Shown: positions 26,307 through 35,604, counted from the first letter of the stretch. The stretch: DNA of 64,000 nucleotides from JAAELZ01 sp965237485 (GCA_965237485.1 CBDEFQ010000007.1:1-64000), one strand, 5' to 3'. The notes: a model not told the origin generated them from the sequence alone. Made by a program: numbers and translations.

Positions 26307-26402
26307 TGTTCGTATGAAGTGGACCCCATGATTAGGACAGGTTGAAGGCCAAAATAAGGAGTTATTTTCTGTTTTATAATTGTTCAAAACGAGGAACAGA
26401 AA

Positions 26403-26684
26403 ATGAGTAAAAAGCGTAGAAACCATGCCCCACCATTCAAAGCCAAAGTTGCTCTTGCAGCAATCAAAGGTGATGAAACATTAAGCAATCTTGCTAGTCG
26501 TTATGACATCAATGCAAATCTTATCGTCAAGTGGAAGAAACAATTGCTCGATAGCTCAGCTGAAGTCTTTGCATCAGGCACAGGCTTATCTCCAAACCGA
26601 GAATCAGAGATTAAATCATTACAGGCAAAGATCGGTGAAATCACCATGGGAAACGATTTTTTATCAAAAGCGCTCGGTCGTTAA
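26403..26684 (+). CDS. IS3-family OrfA (D3)
   Basis: 93 residues, the same protein as in D1 with Gly for Glu near the C-terminus (EITMGNDF). It contains the HTH and coiled coil. Its OrfB partner is split by E2, so it cannot form a working transposase from this copy. Confidence 0.9.
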   Translation: MSKKRRNHAPPFKAKVALAAIKGDETLSNLASRYDINANLIVKWKKQLLDSSAEVFASGTGLSPNRESEIKSLQAKIGEITMGNDFLSKALGR

Positions 26685-27064
26685 ACAGACCTGAGCGCAA
26701 AACTATGATTAATAAAAGCAATAAACTATCGTTAGTTCGTCAGTGTAAATTGTTGAAGATTCATCGTTCCCATGTTTATTACAAAACCTCACCTGCTAAT
26801 GAGGATGACTTGGAACTGATGCATCTGATTGATCGCATTCACCTCAATCGGCCCTTTCTTGGCAGTAGACGCATTCGTGATGTGTTGCAAGATGTAGGCC
26901 ACCGAGTTGACCGTAAACATGTGCGACGCTTAATGCGTAAGATGGGCATTAAAGCCATCTATCCTAGGCCTAACACCAGCAAGAAGAAGGCGGGGCACAA
27001 GATTTATCCTTATCTGCTAGGTGGGTTGGCCATCAATCAACCCAATCAAGCTTGGTGTACCGAT

Positions 27065-28338
27065 CACTGCTGTCCCGTTAACACTAAAGAAACAGGCCTG
27101 ATTTTCTCTCAATTTGATAAAATACGTTTAGCGATAAACCGTTGAATCAAATAGGAAAATCAGACCATGTCACATTGTAATACCGTTCTAAATCAAATAC
27201 TCAAAATTGTTCCGAGACATGAATTCGAGGCACTCGCAATTCAACATCATTCGGGGCGTTCATTCCGCAGAGCGTCTCGTTGGTCACAGTTCGTGAGCCT
27301 GACTATAGCTCAATTGACTGGCCGTCATAGCTTGCGTGATATTGTTGATAATGTCAGCGCTCAATCACACCGCTTGTATCATCTTGGTAGTGCCGTGTTA
27401 ACGCGGTCCAATCTTTCACGCATCAATGAGAACAAGCCTTCGAGCCTTTATGAAGCGCTATTCTCTCAATTACTCAAGCGCTGTCAGAGCAAAACGCCAG
27501 GGCATAACTTTCGTTTCAAGAATCCCCTGTATTCGCTGGACTCATCTACCATTGATCTGTGCTTATCGGTTTTCCCATGGGCAGACTTTCGATCAACTAA
27601 AGGGGCAATCAAACTGCATGTAGGCCTGAATCATGATGGTTACTTACCTGAGTTTGTTAATATCACCGAGGGTAAATGTGCTGATGTTACTGCAGGCAGG
27701 AAAGTAGCTTTCCCGAAAGGCAGCATTGTAGTTATTGACCGTGGATACAACGACTATGCCTGGTATAAGCAATTGAATGACAAGGGAATATACTTTGTCA
27801 CACGATTAAAGAAGAATGCTGCATACCGCCTTATCAAGCGACATAGTGTACGCAAGGGAACGGGACTTAGCAGTGATCAAACGATTGAATTCACGGGGGT
27901 CAAAGCAGCAAAGGAGTGTTCGATTCGATTACGCCGTATTGGTTATCGCGATGCCACTACAGGCAAGCATTATGTGTTTTTAACCAACCACTTTAAGCTC
28001 AGTGCTCAAACTATCGCCGATATTTATAAAGCCAGATGGCAGGTGGAATTATTCTTCAAGTGGATCAAGCAGAACTTAAAGGTGAAGTCATTTATCGGCA
28101 CCAGCAAGAACGCAGTATTGACCCAAATATGGATTGCGTTATGTATTTACCTAATACTGATGTTCATCAAATTGCAGTCGAAGGCGGGCAAAACGATGCA
28201 ACAAATATTGAGGGTATTGCAGCTTAATTTGTTTGAAAAACGTGATTTAATGGCACTGTTGCGAGGGGACCCGATGCATCACCCAAACCTTAACCCTAAT
28301 CAATTTTCGTTGCTGTGAAAGTTAACGGGACAGCAGTG
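27065..28338 (+). mobile_element. IS4-family element, copy E2 (1274 bp)
   Basis: It has the same ends as E1, with a 9-bp target duplication tgtaccgat at 27056-27064 and 28339-28347. It is complete and inserted into the OrfB gene of IS3 copy D3. Confidence 0.94.
27167..28318 (+). CDS. IS4-family transposase (E2)
   Basis: 383 residues, one substitution from the E1 protein. The DDE residues and the Y-x2-R-x3-E-x6-K signature are all present. Intact and possibly active. Confidence 0.92.
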   Translation: MSHCNTVLNQILKIVPRHEFEALAIQHHSGRSFRRASRWSQFVSLTIAQLTGRHSLRDIVDNVSAQSHRLYHLGSAVLTRSNLSRINENKPSSLYEALFSQLLKRCQSKTPGHNFRFKNPLYSLDSSTIDLCLSVFPWADFRSTKGAIKLHVGLNHDGYLPEFVNITEGKCADVTAGRKVAFPKGSIVVIDRGYNDYAWYKQLNDKGIYFVTRLKKNAAYRLIKRHSVRKGTGLSSDQTIEFTGVKAAKECSIRLRRIGYRDATTGKHYVFLTNHFKLSAQTIADIYKARWQVELFFKWIKQNLKVKSFIGTSKNAVLTQIWIALCIYLILMFIKLQSKAGKTMQQILRVLQLNLFEKRDLMALLRGDPMHHPNLNPNQFSLL

Positions 28339-28864
28339 TGTACCGATATAACTTATATCCCGATGCCTAAGGGCTTTGCTTATCTTACCGTTGTGATGGA
28401 TTGGTATTCTCGTAAAGTGCTGTCATGGCGGCTTAGCAACAGCATGGATAGCGCATTCTGCGTAGATGCTTTGGAAGAGGCACTGCATTACTACGGCAAG
28501 CCTGATATCTTTAACAGCGATCAAGGTGCGCAATTTACCAGTGAGGCGTTTACCGGTGTACTCAAAGACAATGGTATTCGCATCAGCATGGATGGCAAAG
28601 GTGCTTGGCGTGACAATGTATTTGTTGAGCGCTTATGGCGCAGCGTGAAATATGAGGAAGTCTATTTGCAAGCCTACCAATCGATGAAAGAGGCAAAAGA
28701 CGGCATTGGCTCCTGGATAAACTATTACAACCAAGAGCGTAAACATCAAACATTGGGCATGGTCCCTGACATGATGTATGATCCATGTCGCGGCCTGAAA
28801 TTGGCTGCTTAATCAGCTGAAAATAACTCCTAAGCCATCTGTCCTAAAAAGCGGGTCCACTTCT

Positions 28865-29590
28865 ATCGGGTTCGGTAGGTAGCTTGTCGAGACGGGTTTG
28901 TAGTATTGATGCAAGGTGTTTGTAATGCAGGCCGCCACTCTTCTCTGCGCGTAAACAGGCATTCTCTAAACGCGTCTTGCCGTATTTCTTGGCAAGGTTA
29001 AGAATGCCCAAACAAGCACGATAACCATGTTCTGGATGGGGCGATTTTCTAATTGATAACGCACCACGCGCTCTGTCGCCGCACCGACCTGACTTGCCCA
29101 ATTAAGAAACCGACCAAGCGTCCACTCTTGGTGTTTAGCATGAGCTTTAGGCATGTGAGCGCCATGGGTTGTGTGTCCGCCTTGGCCCATTGCTCGCGGA
29201 TGTTGCGCGACACCCTTGCCTTGGTAGAACACATCAATACAGTGCTCGCCCACGTGTAACATTACTTCCTCGCCGCGCAATTGATAGGGAACCGAGTAAT
29301 GATGTCCATCATAGCTAACGTGATAATCGATGTGCGCCCGTGCTTTTACTACATGGCGATAGCTATAAGGCGTGCCAGGCAATGATTTAAGAGCAGGCTT
29401 ATCAATTGATTCAAACTGTGAGCGGCGAGAACCCGGGCGTTGTTTAAAGGGGCGATTGTTTAGATCATCTAGCAATCCTCGAATAGCTTGATTAGCCTCA
29501 TCCAAACTAAACAATTGCAGCTTGCGCAGCCGCATCATGATCCAGCGTTCGACAATCTGTACGCCCACCTCGGCTTTAGATCGGCAATTT
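28865..29590 (-). pseudogene. istA: IS21-type IstA transposase, internal/C-terminal fragment, frameshifted
   Basis: The longer part starts at the 29590 border with SKAEVGVQIVERWIMMRLRK and shows IstA C-terminal features (FSLDEANQAIRGLLDDLNNR, SYDGHHYSVPYQLRGEEVML). Near 29045 the frame shifts; the true continuation reads HPEHGYRACLGILNLAKKYG and LENACLRAEKSGGLHYKHLA until IS3 copy D3 cuts it. The N-terminal HTH and rve core are missing, removed at the IS3-type element G boundary. It is a dead remnant, perhaps of the same IS21 type seen at the left window edge. Confidence 0.83.
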
Positions 29591-29611
29591 TCAGGGTAGT
29601 TGCACATTTTC

Positions 29612-30679
29612 CTACGCAACCAATAATACTTCTTTTTGTAGGTTCAGCGCAACCGCACCACAAGGCCGCCAATTTCGGGTTTGGCCAGACCACCGATTAG
29701 GTTTTGCTGCTTTAGCTTCCTGATAAACAACTTCTCGTTTTGCTAATAGGGCACTATCTTCACCGCGATAACGCTGGCCAGGTGTAACGTAGCGTATAGT
29801 ACTGTGACGATGTTCTTCGTTATACCATTGCATAAACTTACCCACCCATTGGCGGGCGGCCTCTAAGCTATCGAAGCCTTGAGAAGGCCACGCAGGGCAA
29901 TACTTTACCGTTCTAAACATGGATTCAATATAAGCGTTGTCATTGCTTACTCTTGGCCTTGAGTAAGAGGGCTTTATTCCTAATGCTTCTAACTTCGCTC
30001 TCATTGTGAACGATTTCATTGGGCTGCCATTATTACTGTGTAAGACGGGCATGCCATCGCAGCTGGCCACTTTTAGAGCCGCCTGAGACATCAACTGCGC
30101 ACCTAATTCACCGCTTTCAACAGGATGTACTTCCCAGTGAACGCCATAGCGACTGTAAAGGTCTTCTACCATGTACAGGTAATAATGCTTGCCAATAGTA
30201 CGCGTCGCCAAATAGGTGATATCCCACATCCACACAGCATTAGGTTTTAGCACTATATGAGTATCGGGTGTTCGGGACTGCTTTTGTTTGGCGCGGCCGC
30301 GGTGCTTCAATTGCCCATGCGCCTTGAGAACTCGATAAAAGCTAGACTCGCTGGCCACATAAATACCTTTGTCAGCCAACTGCGGTACTATTTGCGACGG
30401 CGGCAAATGATTGTATGCCGATTCATTACATATCGATAAAATGTGTTGCTGCTCTTGCTCGCTTAGTTTATTGCCAGGGACTGGCTTTTCTACCAAAGGA
30501 CGTTGATCACTGCGGATACTATCTTCTCCTTTTGGCTTCCAACGTCTAAGCGTAGACTCGGCAAGGCCAACCAACTCACAAGCACTTGAACGCTTTGAAC
30601 CTGCGTCTACTGCTTCATTAACATCATTGATTACTTTAATGCGCGTCTGAGTCGTAATCATACTTCCTCGTCCTCCCAA
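29612..30679 (-). CDS. IS3-family transposase OrfB (element G)
   Basis: Up to 355 residues; MITTQTRIKVINDVNEAVDA near the start is probably the first part of OrfB proper. HTH_21-like segments (NHLPPSQIVPQLADKGIYVA) precede an rve core with WMWDITYLATRTIG, and VLHSNNGSPMKSFTM in place of the usual HSDQG/HSDNG. The Glu region is RVSNDNAYIESMFRTVKYCP. The middle Asp is replaced in the HSNNG motif, so catalytic competence is doubtful. It overlaps OrfA by about 20 bp, as expected for -1 frameshift expression. Confidence 0.87.
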   Translation of the reverse strand: MGGRGSMITTQTRIKVINDVNEAVDAGSKRSSACELVGLAESTLRRWKPKGEDSIRSDQRPLVEKPVPGNKLSEQEQQHILSICNESAYNHLPPSQIVPQLADKGIYVASESSFYRVLKAHGQLKHRGRAKQKQSRTPDTHIVLKPNAVWMWDITYLATRTIGKHYYLYMVEDLYSRYGVHWEVHPVESGELGAQLMSQAALKVASCDGMPVLHSNNGSPMKSFTMRAKLEALGIKPSYSRPRVSNDNAYIESMFRTVKYCPAWPSQGFDSLEAARQWVGKFMQWYNEEHRHSTIRYVTPGQRYRGEDSALLAKREVVYQEAKAAKPNRWSGQTRNWRPCGAVALNLQKEVLLVA

Positions 30680-31149
30680 AGCGCCTGAAACTTTTTTTGT
30701 AATACTAATAATGCGGCCGTTTCAGCCAAGGCTTTATCTTTGCCGCGCAGCTGGGTTTCTAGCTTCTTCTTGTCTTTTTTTAACGCACGTATTTCATCGC
30801 GCGCAACTTTAGGGCTAATGAGAGCCTCATCAACACCATTAATACAAGCTTCTCGCCATTGCGTTATTTGAGTAGGGTATAGGCCTTTCTCTCGGCAATA
30901 CGCAGATAATTCTTGTTCATTCATCGCAGCAGTTTCAAGAACTACGGTGAACTTAGTTTGGCAATCCCACTGATTAGATGAATCACTATTAGGCATTAAA
31001 ACTCCTGATCGTCTGGCTTTATTTCGCCAATCATACAAGGTTTGAACACTGATTCCTTCTTCTCTAGATATTTCTGCGAAGGACTGACTATTTGATGATA
31101 ATAATTTAGATAAAACAGCTTCTCTTCGTTCTACGCTATATTTCGGCAT
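30658..31149 (-). CDS. IS3-family OrfA (element G)
   Basis: 163 residues with two helix-turn-helix units (SFAEISREEGISVQTLYDWR and ELSAYCREKGLYPTQITQWR) and a C-terminal coiled coil (IRALKKDKKKLETQLRGKDK). The double HTH is the form found in the larger IS3 OrfA proteins. It provides DNA binding for the OrfAB transposase. Confidence 0.87.
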   Translation of the reverse strand: MPKYSVERREAVLSKLLSSNSQSFAEISREEGISVQTLYDWRNKARRSGVLMPNSDSSNQWDCQTKFTVVLETAAMNEQELSAYCREKGLYPTQITQWREACINGVDEALISPKVARDEIRALKKDKKKLETQLRGKDKALAETAALLVLQKKFQALWEDEEV

Positions 31150-31200
31150 GAGTATTTCTCCGCCGCCCCTTGTGAATTAAAATGTGTGCAACTACCCTGA

Positions 31201-31427
31201 CGTCTGGGGCTATATTTACCTTCAATTAGTTTGGAAGCTGGAATAGAAGTATTCTGCTTTGTTTTTGCATTGTTAAGCTTGAAGGCTTCTGAGCTAATAA
31301 AAGCGGCCACCTTGCCATTGGGTTTCGTTGACGGCACTCTACTTTTTGAAAGCCAAATGAATGTGACGATTGTAATTGTGCAAACCATGATTATCGGATA
31401 CAGTGCTTTTCTACTCGATGATTTCAA
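31201..31427 (-). pseudogene. unidentified membrane-anchored protein, truncated by element G
   Basis: ATG 31427 opens a frame with an N-terminal membrane helix (LYPIIMVCTITIVTFIWLSK) and a polar segment ending SKLIEGKYSPRRQ, where element G begins. About 75 residues remain. I do not recognise the family. It is 64 bp upstream (on the opposite strand orientation of reading) of nothing related; panB follows on the same strand to the right. Confidence 0.45.
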
Positions 31428-31490
31428 CGTGTATAGTTCTTTGTTAGTTAATAAATTACAGATTAGGCTCCTACCCGATTGTATGCCATA

Positions 31491-32309
31491 CTAATGGTAA
31501 ACGTGCTCTTTAGAGGGGAATGATTTCGAGCTAACTTCCTTTACAAAGCCTTCAATTGCGCCGTTAATGCCACTGCGATTACCGATTAAGTAGTTTTTAA
31601 CAAATTTTGCTGGCCTGCTTGGATATAACCCAAGTAAATCATGCCAAACTAGAATTTGTCCGTCAGTTTCAGGACCGGCTCCAATGCCGATAACTGGAAT
31701 ATCTAAGTTTTTTGAGAGTCGTTCACCGAGTTCCGCTGGCACACACTCTATCAATAGGTTACTAGCCCCTGCATCTTGTAATATTAAAGCTTCGTCAATT
31801 ATTTTCTGAGCGTTCTCTGGATCTCTTCCTTGCACTCGGTAACCACCTAAATGGTTTACTGATTGTGGTGTCAATCCCATATGTGCGCAAACTGGGATGC
31901 CTCGTTGCGAGAGTAGTTTTGTAGAATCTGCAAGCCAGGCGCCGCCTTCCAACTTTACTATGTGCGCACCTTCTCGCATTAAGATAGCGGCATTCTCTAG
32001 AGACTTGCTTTCTGAGTAGTAGCTCATGAAAGGCAAATCAGCCATTAGCAAAGAGTGTTGCGATCCACGTTTTGCGCAGCGTACATGGTAGGCCATGTCT
32101 TCTATGGTTACGGGTAGACTGCTGTCGTGGCCTTGAATTACCATGCCCAGTGAATCGCCAACCAAAATAACGTCAATACCAGCTGATGACGCAGCATAAG
32201 CGCTGCAGTAGTCGTATGCGGTTAGGCAGGCGAACTTTTTGTTTTCTTTCTTATATTGCATCAAAGTATTGATGGTGACTTTCTTTGCTTGCGAAGTTTG
32301 ACTGGACAT
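31491..32309 (-). CDS. panB: 3-methyl-2-oxobutanoate hydroxymethyltransferase (ketopantoate synthesis)
   Basis: 272 residues, normal for PanB. It transfers a hydroxymethyl group from 5,10-methylene-tetrahydrofolate to 2-oxoisovalerate, the first committed step to pantothenate and CoA. Visible signatures are KFACLTAYDYCSAYAASSAG, ILVGDSLGMVIQGHDSSLPV, HIVKLEGG, VCAHMGLTPQSV and IPVIGIGAGPETDGQILVWH. The metal-binding Asp and catalytic Glu regions are present. panC is not next to it in this window. The start ATG 32309 fits the family. The frame is intact. Confidence 0.95.
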   Translation of the reverse strand: MSSQTSQAKKVTINTLMQYKKENKKFACLTAYDYCSAYAASSAGIDVILVGDSLGMVIQGHDSSLPVTIEDMAYHVRCAKRGSQHSLLMADLPFMSYYSESKSLENAAILMREGAHIVKLEGGAWLADSTKLLSQRGIPVCAHMGLTPQSVNHLGGYRVQGRDPENAQKIIDEALILQDAGASNLLIECVPAELGERLSKNLDIPVIGIGAGPETDGQILVWHDLLGLYPSRPAKFVKNYLIGNRSGINGAIEGFVKEVSSKSFPSKEHVYH

Positions 32310-32457
32310 GGTGGTTGATTATCTTGAAAGTTAAGAAAATATCACTATATTAAACAAATAATTATGAGTGACAAAATGAAGGCTTCGGCACTTGATTATT
32401 CGAAGTCTGCAATACGTGCTCAAACTATAATTTTAAGCATACTATGGGGAAAAGCAC

Positions 32458-33423
32458 ATGGAATTACTACCAATTATTTTACTCGTTTTTGCGGTTATCG
32501 TTGTTATTACTGGCGCGAAAATTGTGCCGCAAGGCATGGAGTACACTGTAGAGTGCCTAGGTCGCTACACTAAAACACTTTCTCCGTGGTTTCACGTCAT
32601 AGTTCCTATCATCGATAGCATAGGAGAAAAGCTGAACATGATGGAGCAGGTTCGGGATGTGCCGTCACAAGAAATTATTACTAAAGACAACGCCATGGTA
32701 ACCGTTGATGGGGTGGCGTTCTTCCAAATAGTGGATGCTGCTAAAGCAGCCTATCAAGTTACTAACCTAGAACGCGCTATATTAAATATGACCATGACCA
32801 ACATTCGTACGGTAATGGGATTATGGATTTGGATGAGTTACTTTCACAGCGTGAACGCATTAATGCCAGCTTATTGTCGGTGGTCGACGATGCTGCAACC
32901 AGCTGGGGTGTTAAGGTAACGCGTATTGAGATTAAAGATATTAAACCGCCAGAAGACTTGGTGGCTTCGATGGCTAGACAGATGAAGGCGGAACGTGACA
33001 AGCGGGCAACAATTTTAGATGCTGAGGCAGACTGCCAAGCAGAAATCACCCGTGCCGAAGGTGAAAAAGCGGCGCAGATTTTAGATGCCGAGGGCACGCG
33101 AGAAGCGGCTTTTAGAGAGGCAGAAGGCAGAGAGCGTTTGGCCGAAGCTGAAGCCAATGCCAATGCCAATGCTACTCGCATGGTGTCTGAAGCGATTGCC
33201 AACGGCGACGTTAATGCAATTAACTACTTTGTGGCTCAGAAATATACCGAAGCACTTTAAAGACATAGCCTCTGCAGAAAACCAAAAAGTAATAATGATA
33301 CCAATGGAAGCAACTAGTTTGATAGGTTCCTTAGCAGGAATTACCGAACTCGCCAAAAGCACTGGGATAGCGCGTGCCAACTCGTCTTCTAAGTCAGCGG
33401 CTAGTAAAGAGAGTGCTGTATAG
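32458..33423 (+). pseudogene. SPFH/Band 7 (QmcA/stomatin-like) membrane protein, two frameshifts
   Basis: ATG 32458 gives MELLPIILLVFAVIVVITGA (membrane anchor) and the Band 7 domain (VPQGMEYTVECLGRYTKTL). Near 32818 the frame changes: the true reading is MDLDELLSQRERINASLLSV, then the coiled coil with ATILDAEADCQAEITRAEGE. Near 33256 an extra T (gcactttaaag) changes it again to KDIASAENQKVIMIPMEATS, ending at TAG 33421-33423. SPFH proteins form large membrane-microdomain cages. All domains are preserved, so the breaks are recent, or assembly errors. The NfeD partner follows two bases later. Confidence 0.87.
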
Positions 33424-33424
33424 T

Positions 33425-33871
33425 ATGTGGGGTATGGAGCACATGCAATTTTGGCACTGGTGGGTGTTGGCGGTGATATTATTAATACTTGAAGTATTCT
33501 CGCCTGCGGCCTTCTTTATGTGGATGTCGGTTGCGGCTGGTGTTATTGGTTTGGTGCTATTAGCTGTTCCCGATTTAAGTTGGCAAGCGCAATGTTTGGG
33601 TTTCGCAGCATTAAGTGTGCCAGCTATATTAGCTGGCAGAAGCTGGTTTAAACGTAACCCAATAGCTTCTGAACAACCCAGTTTAAATAAAATGGGAGAA
33701 GAGCTGGTTGGAAAAGTCTTTAATGTTGCCGAAGCCATTATTAATGGGCAAGGCCGAATAAAAGTAGGCGAAACCACGTGGAAGGTTAGTGGTGAAGATT
33801 TACCAGTTGGCGCGAAAGTGAAAGTAACGTCGGTGCAGTCCGCCGTACTACAGGTAGTAAAGACAGATTAA
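33425..33871 (+). CDS. NfeD-family membrane protein (SPFH partner)
   Basis: 148 residues from ATG 33425, directly after the SPFH gene. Two or three N-terminal membrane helices (WWVLAVILLILEVFSPAAFF, MSVAAGVIGLVLLAV) are followed by a C-terminal OB-fold (LVGKVFNVAEAIINGQGRIK, VGAKVKVTSVQSAVLQVVK). Short NfeD proteins pair with SPFH proteins in one membrane complex, and the gene pair is very widely conserved. The 3' end overlaps tsaD convergently by 4 bases (ttaa). The frame is intact although its partner is broken. Confidence 0.88.
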   Translation: MWGMEHMQFWHWWVLAVILLILEVFSPAAFFMWMSVAAGVIGLVLLAVPDLSWQAQCLGFAALSVPAILAGRSWFKRNPIASEQPSLNKMGEELVGKVFNVAEAIINGQGRIKVGETTWKVSGEDLPVGAKVKVTSVQSAVLQVVKTD

Positions 33872-34914
33872 GCCGAGATAGCGCTCAGTTCCTCAATAGA
33901 CCACTTGGGTTTAATATTAAACCCGCTGGGCTTTGAATTATTAGCTGTCACATTTTCAGCAGTTAGCCGGCACCAGCCTGCATAGGCAATCATCGCGCCG
34001 TTATCTGTGCAAAATTGCGGCCTTGGGTAAAAAATTTGCGCGCCCAGCGTATTGCACATGGCTTGGGCTTTTTGCCTAAGCTGTTGGTTAGCCCCAACCC
34101 CGCCCGCAATCACTAAACGTTTATGGCCTGTTTGCTCCAAGCAGCGTTTGGTTTTAATCAGCAAGGTATCGGTTACTGCATCTTGAAAAGCCCACGCAAT
34201 ATCTGCTGTGGTTTGTGTATCTACTTCACCGTCCATCGCGTGCTTTTGCGCGGTGGTTAATGCAAAGGTTTTTAATCCGCTAAAACTCATATCAAGGCCC
34301 GGCCGGTCTGTCATGGGGCGCGGAAAGCGAAATCGGTTGCGGTCACCTTGTTTAGCCGCTTTACTAATAGAAGGGCCACCGGGGTAGGGTAAGCCCAGCA
34401 ATTTTGCGGTTTTATCAAAAGCCTCACCTGCTGCATCATCTAAGCTGACGCCGAGAACTTCGTATTGGCCAATGCCTTGCACATCCACCAACATAGAGTG
34501 CCCGCCTGAAACCAATAAGGCGACAAACGGGGGTTCTGGTGCCTCTTTTTCTAGCAGAGGCGCCAATAAATGGCCTTCCATGTGGTGTACGCCAATAGCG
34601 GGTACTCCCCACGCGTAGGCTAAGCTGGCCCCTACTGATGCACCCACTAACAACGCACCAGCCAATCCGGGGCCTTGGGTATAAGCAATGGCATCAGGTT
34701 GTTGGCCGTTATTTTCAGAGCTGTTTATTAACTCATCCACCAAGGGTATTAACTGGCGTATATGGTCGCGCGCTGCAAGCTCCGGTACAACGCCGCCGTA
34801 AGGCTGGTGAATGCTTATTTGCGACGCCAGCTTGTATGCAACTAAACCTTCCGTTGAATCATAAATAGCGGCACCTGTGTCGTCACAGGAGCTTTCAATA
34901 CCTAGTACGCGCAT
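33868..34914 (-). CDS. tsaD: tRNA N6-threonylcarbamoyladenosine transferase subunit TsaD
   Basis: 348 residues, full length. TsaD, with TsaB and TsaE, transfers threonylcarbamoyl to A37 of tRNAs reading ANN codons. It begins MRVLGIESSCDDTGAAIYDS and shows the iron-binding HHMEGH, the ATP-binding VSGGHSMLVDVQ, GEAFDKTAKLLGLPYPGGP, VIAGGVGANQQLR and FCTDNGAMIAYAG. It is an essential gene and the frame is intact. It is convergent with nfeD and is followed on its 5' side by the broken Nudix gene. Confidence 0.96.
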   Translation of the reverse strand: MRVLGIESSCDDTGAAIYDSTEGLVAYKLASQISIHQPYGGVVPELAARDHIRQLIPLVDELINSSENNGQQPDAIAYTQGPGLAGALLVGASVGASLAYAWGVPAIGVHHMEGHLLAPLLEKEAPEPPFVALLVSGGHSMLVDVQGIGQYEVLGVSLDDAAGEAFDKTAKLLGLPYPGGPSISKAAKQGDRNRFRFPRPMTDRPGLDMSFSGLKTFALTTAQKHAMDGEVDTQTTADIAWAFQDAVTDTLLIKTKRCLEQTGHKRLVIAGGVGANQQLRQKAQAMCNTLGAQIFYPRPQFCTDNGAMIAYAGWCRLTAENVTANNSKPSGFNIKPKWSIEELSAISA

Positions 34915-34929
34915 CCTAATTCAATCATC

Positions 34930-35468
34930 CTATTCTATGTCTTCCACATAAAGGCCAAATTGGCCACGGTGGTAGTCTTGATAATAATATTCAAGTGAGC
35001 GCTTGATCATTTTAAAAGCGATATCTTCCCAAGGGATTTCACTTTCGCAAAAAAGGACTGTTTCCAAGCTCTCGATACCGGGTGAAAACGCATCTTCGCC
35101 CGTAAGCTGAGCCCGAAAAATCATATAAACCTGACTAATTTTAGGAATGCTAAAGATGGTATAAAGCTGCATATCAGTTACATTGGCTGTGGCTTCCTCC
35201 ATGGTTTCGCGCGCGGCCCATCTTCTAATGACTCTTCGTTTTCCATAAAGCCAGCTGGCAAAGTCCAGAATCCGGCACGTGGCTCAATCGCTCTTTTGCA
35301 TAGCAATACCTTGTCTTCCCATATGGGCAAAGTTCCTGCAACAATTTTGGGGTTTTGGTAATGGATGACGCCGCACTCACTGCATATGGCGCGCGGCCGA
35401 TTATCTCCATCCGGAATGTTTTGTACGGTAGTCGCTCCACATTCCGGACAGTGATTGATGTTCTGCAT
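34930..35468 (-). pseudogene. Nudix hydrolase with N-terminal zinc ribbon, frameshifted
   Basis: ATG 35468 gives MQNINHCPECGATTVQNIPD and a second Cys pair (CSECG), a zinc ribbon, then the Nudix fold (FWTLPAGFMENEESLEDG). The Nudix box should read G-x5-E-x7-REUxEE; one G appears to be missing in gatgggccgcgcgcgaa near 35213, and the true continuation is ARETMEEATANVTDMQLYTI. With that base restored the box is complete. It would hydrolyse a nucleoside diphosphate derivative. The break is in a G/C run and may be a sequencing error. Confidence 0.85.
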
Positions 35469-35604
35469 GCTTAACTATTGGCTTTAATTGGTAACGCACT
35501 TAAAATTGGGTTTGCTTTTTCGTGCAACGCCTATTACAAGAAAGACTGTATTATACGATTATTATGTTATTCATATTACAAACGCTACTAGCGAGTTTTC
35601 AATA

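Larger units (their letters stand above)
26705..28812 (+). pseudogene. IS3-family OrfB (D3), split by IS4
   Basis: The N-terminal 120 codons (26705-27064) and the remainder (28339-28812) join exactly when E2 and one tgtaccgat duplication are removed, at the first catalytic motif (AWCTDITYIP). The reconstructed 274-residue protein is the same as D1 OrfB. Confidence 0.9.
26315..28864 (+). mobile_element. IS3-family element, copy D3, interrupted by IS4 copy E2
   Basis: It has the same ends as the other D copies; without E2 and its 9-bp duplication it is exactly 1267 bp. The flanks (gta left, atc right) do not form a 3-bp duplication. A toxin gene start is joined to an IS21 fragment through this copy, so it marks a deletion or recombination junction. 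Confidence 0.92.
29591..31200 (-). mobile_element. IS3-family element G (1610 bp), distinct from the D copies
   Basis: The ends tcagggtagttgcacatttt (29591) and, inverted, tcagggtagttgcacaca (ending 31200) form the terminal repeats. It carries two overlapping genes in the IS3 arrangement. No 3- to 5-bp target duplication is visible. It truncates an IS21 fragment on one side and an unidentified membrane-anchored protein gene on the other. Confidence 0.8.

Noticed and set aside
20503..28338. IS4 copies E1 and E2 flanking the restriction-modification genes as a composite transposon
   Set aside because: Each copy has its own 9-bp target duplication (taaaaaggt, tgtaccgat), so they inserted independently; E2 is even nested in an IS3 copy.
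32364..32573. Short open frame in front of the SPFH gene
   Set aside because: It overlaps the SPFH N-terminus in another frame, has no family features, and its second half is the out-of-frame reading of the SPFH start.
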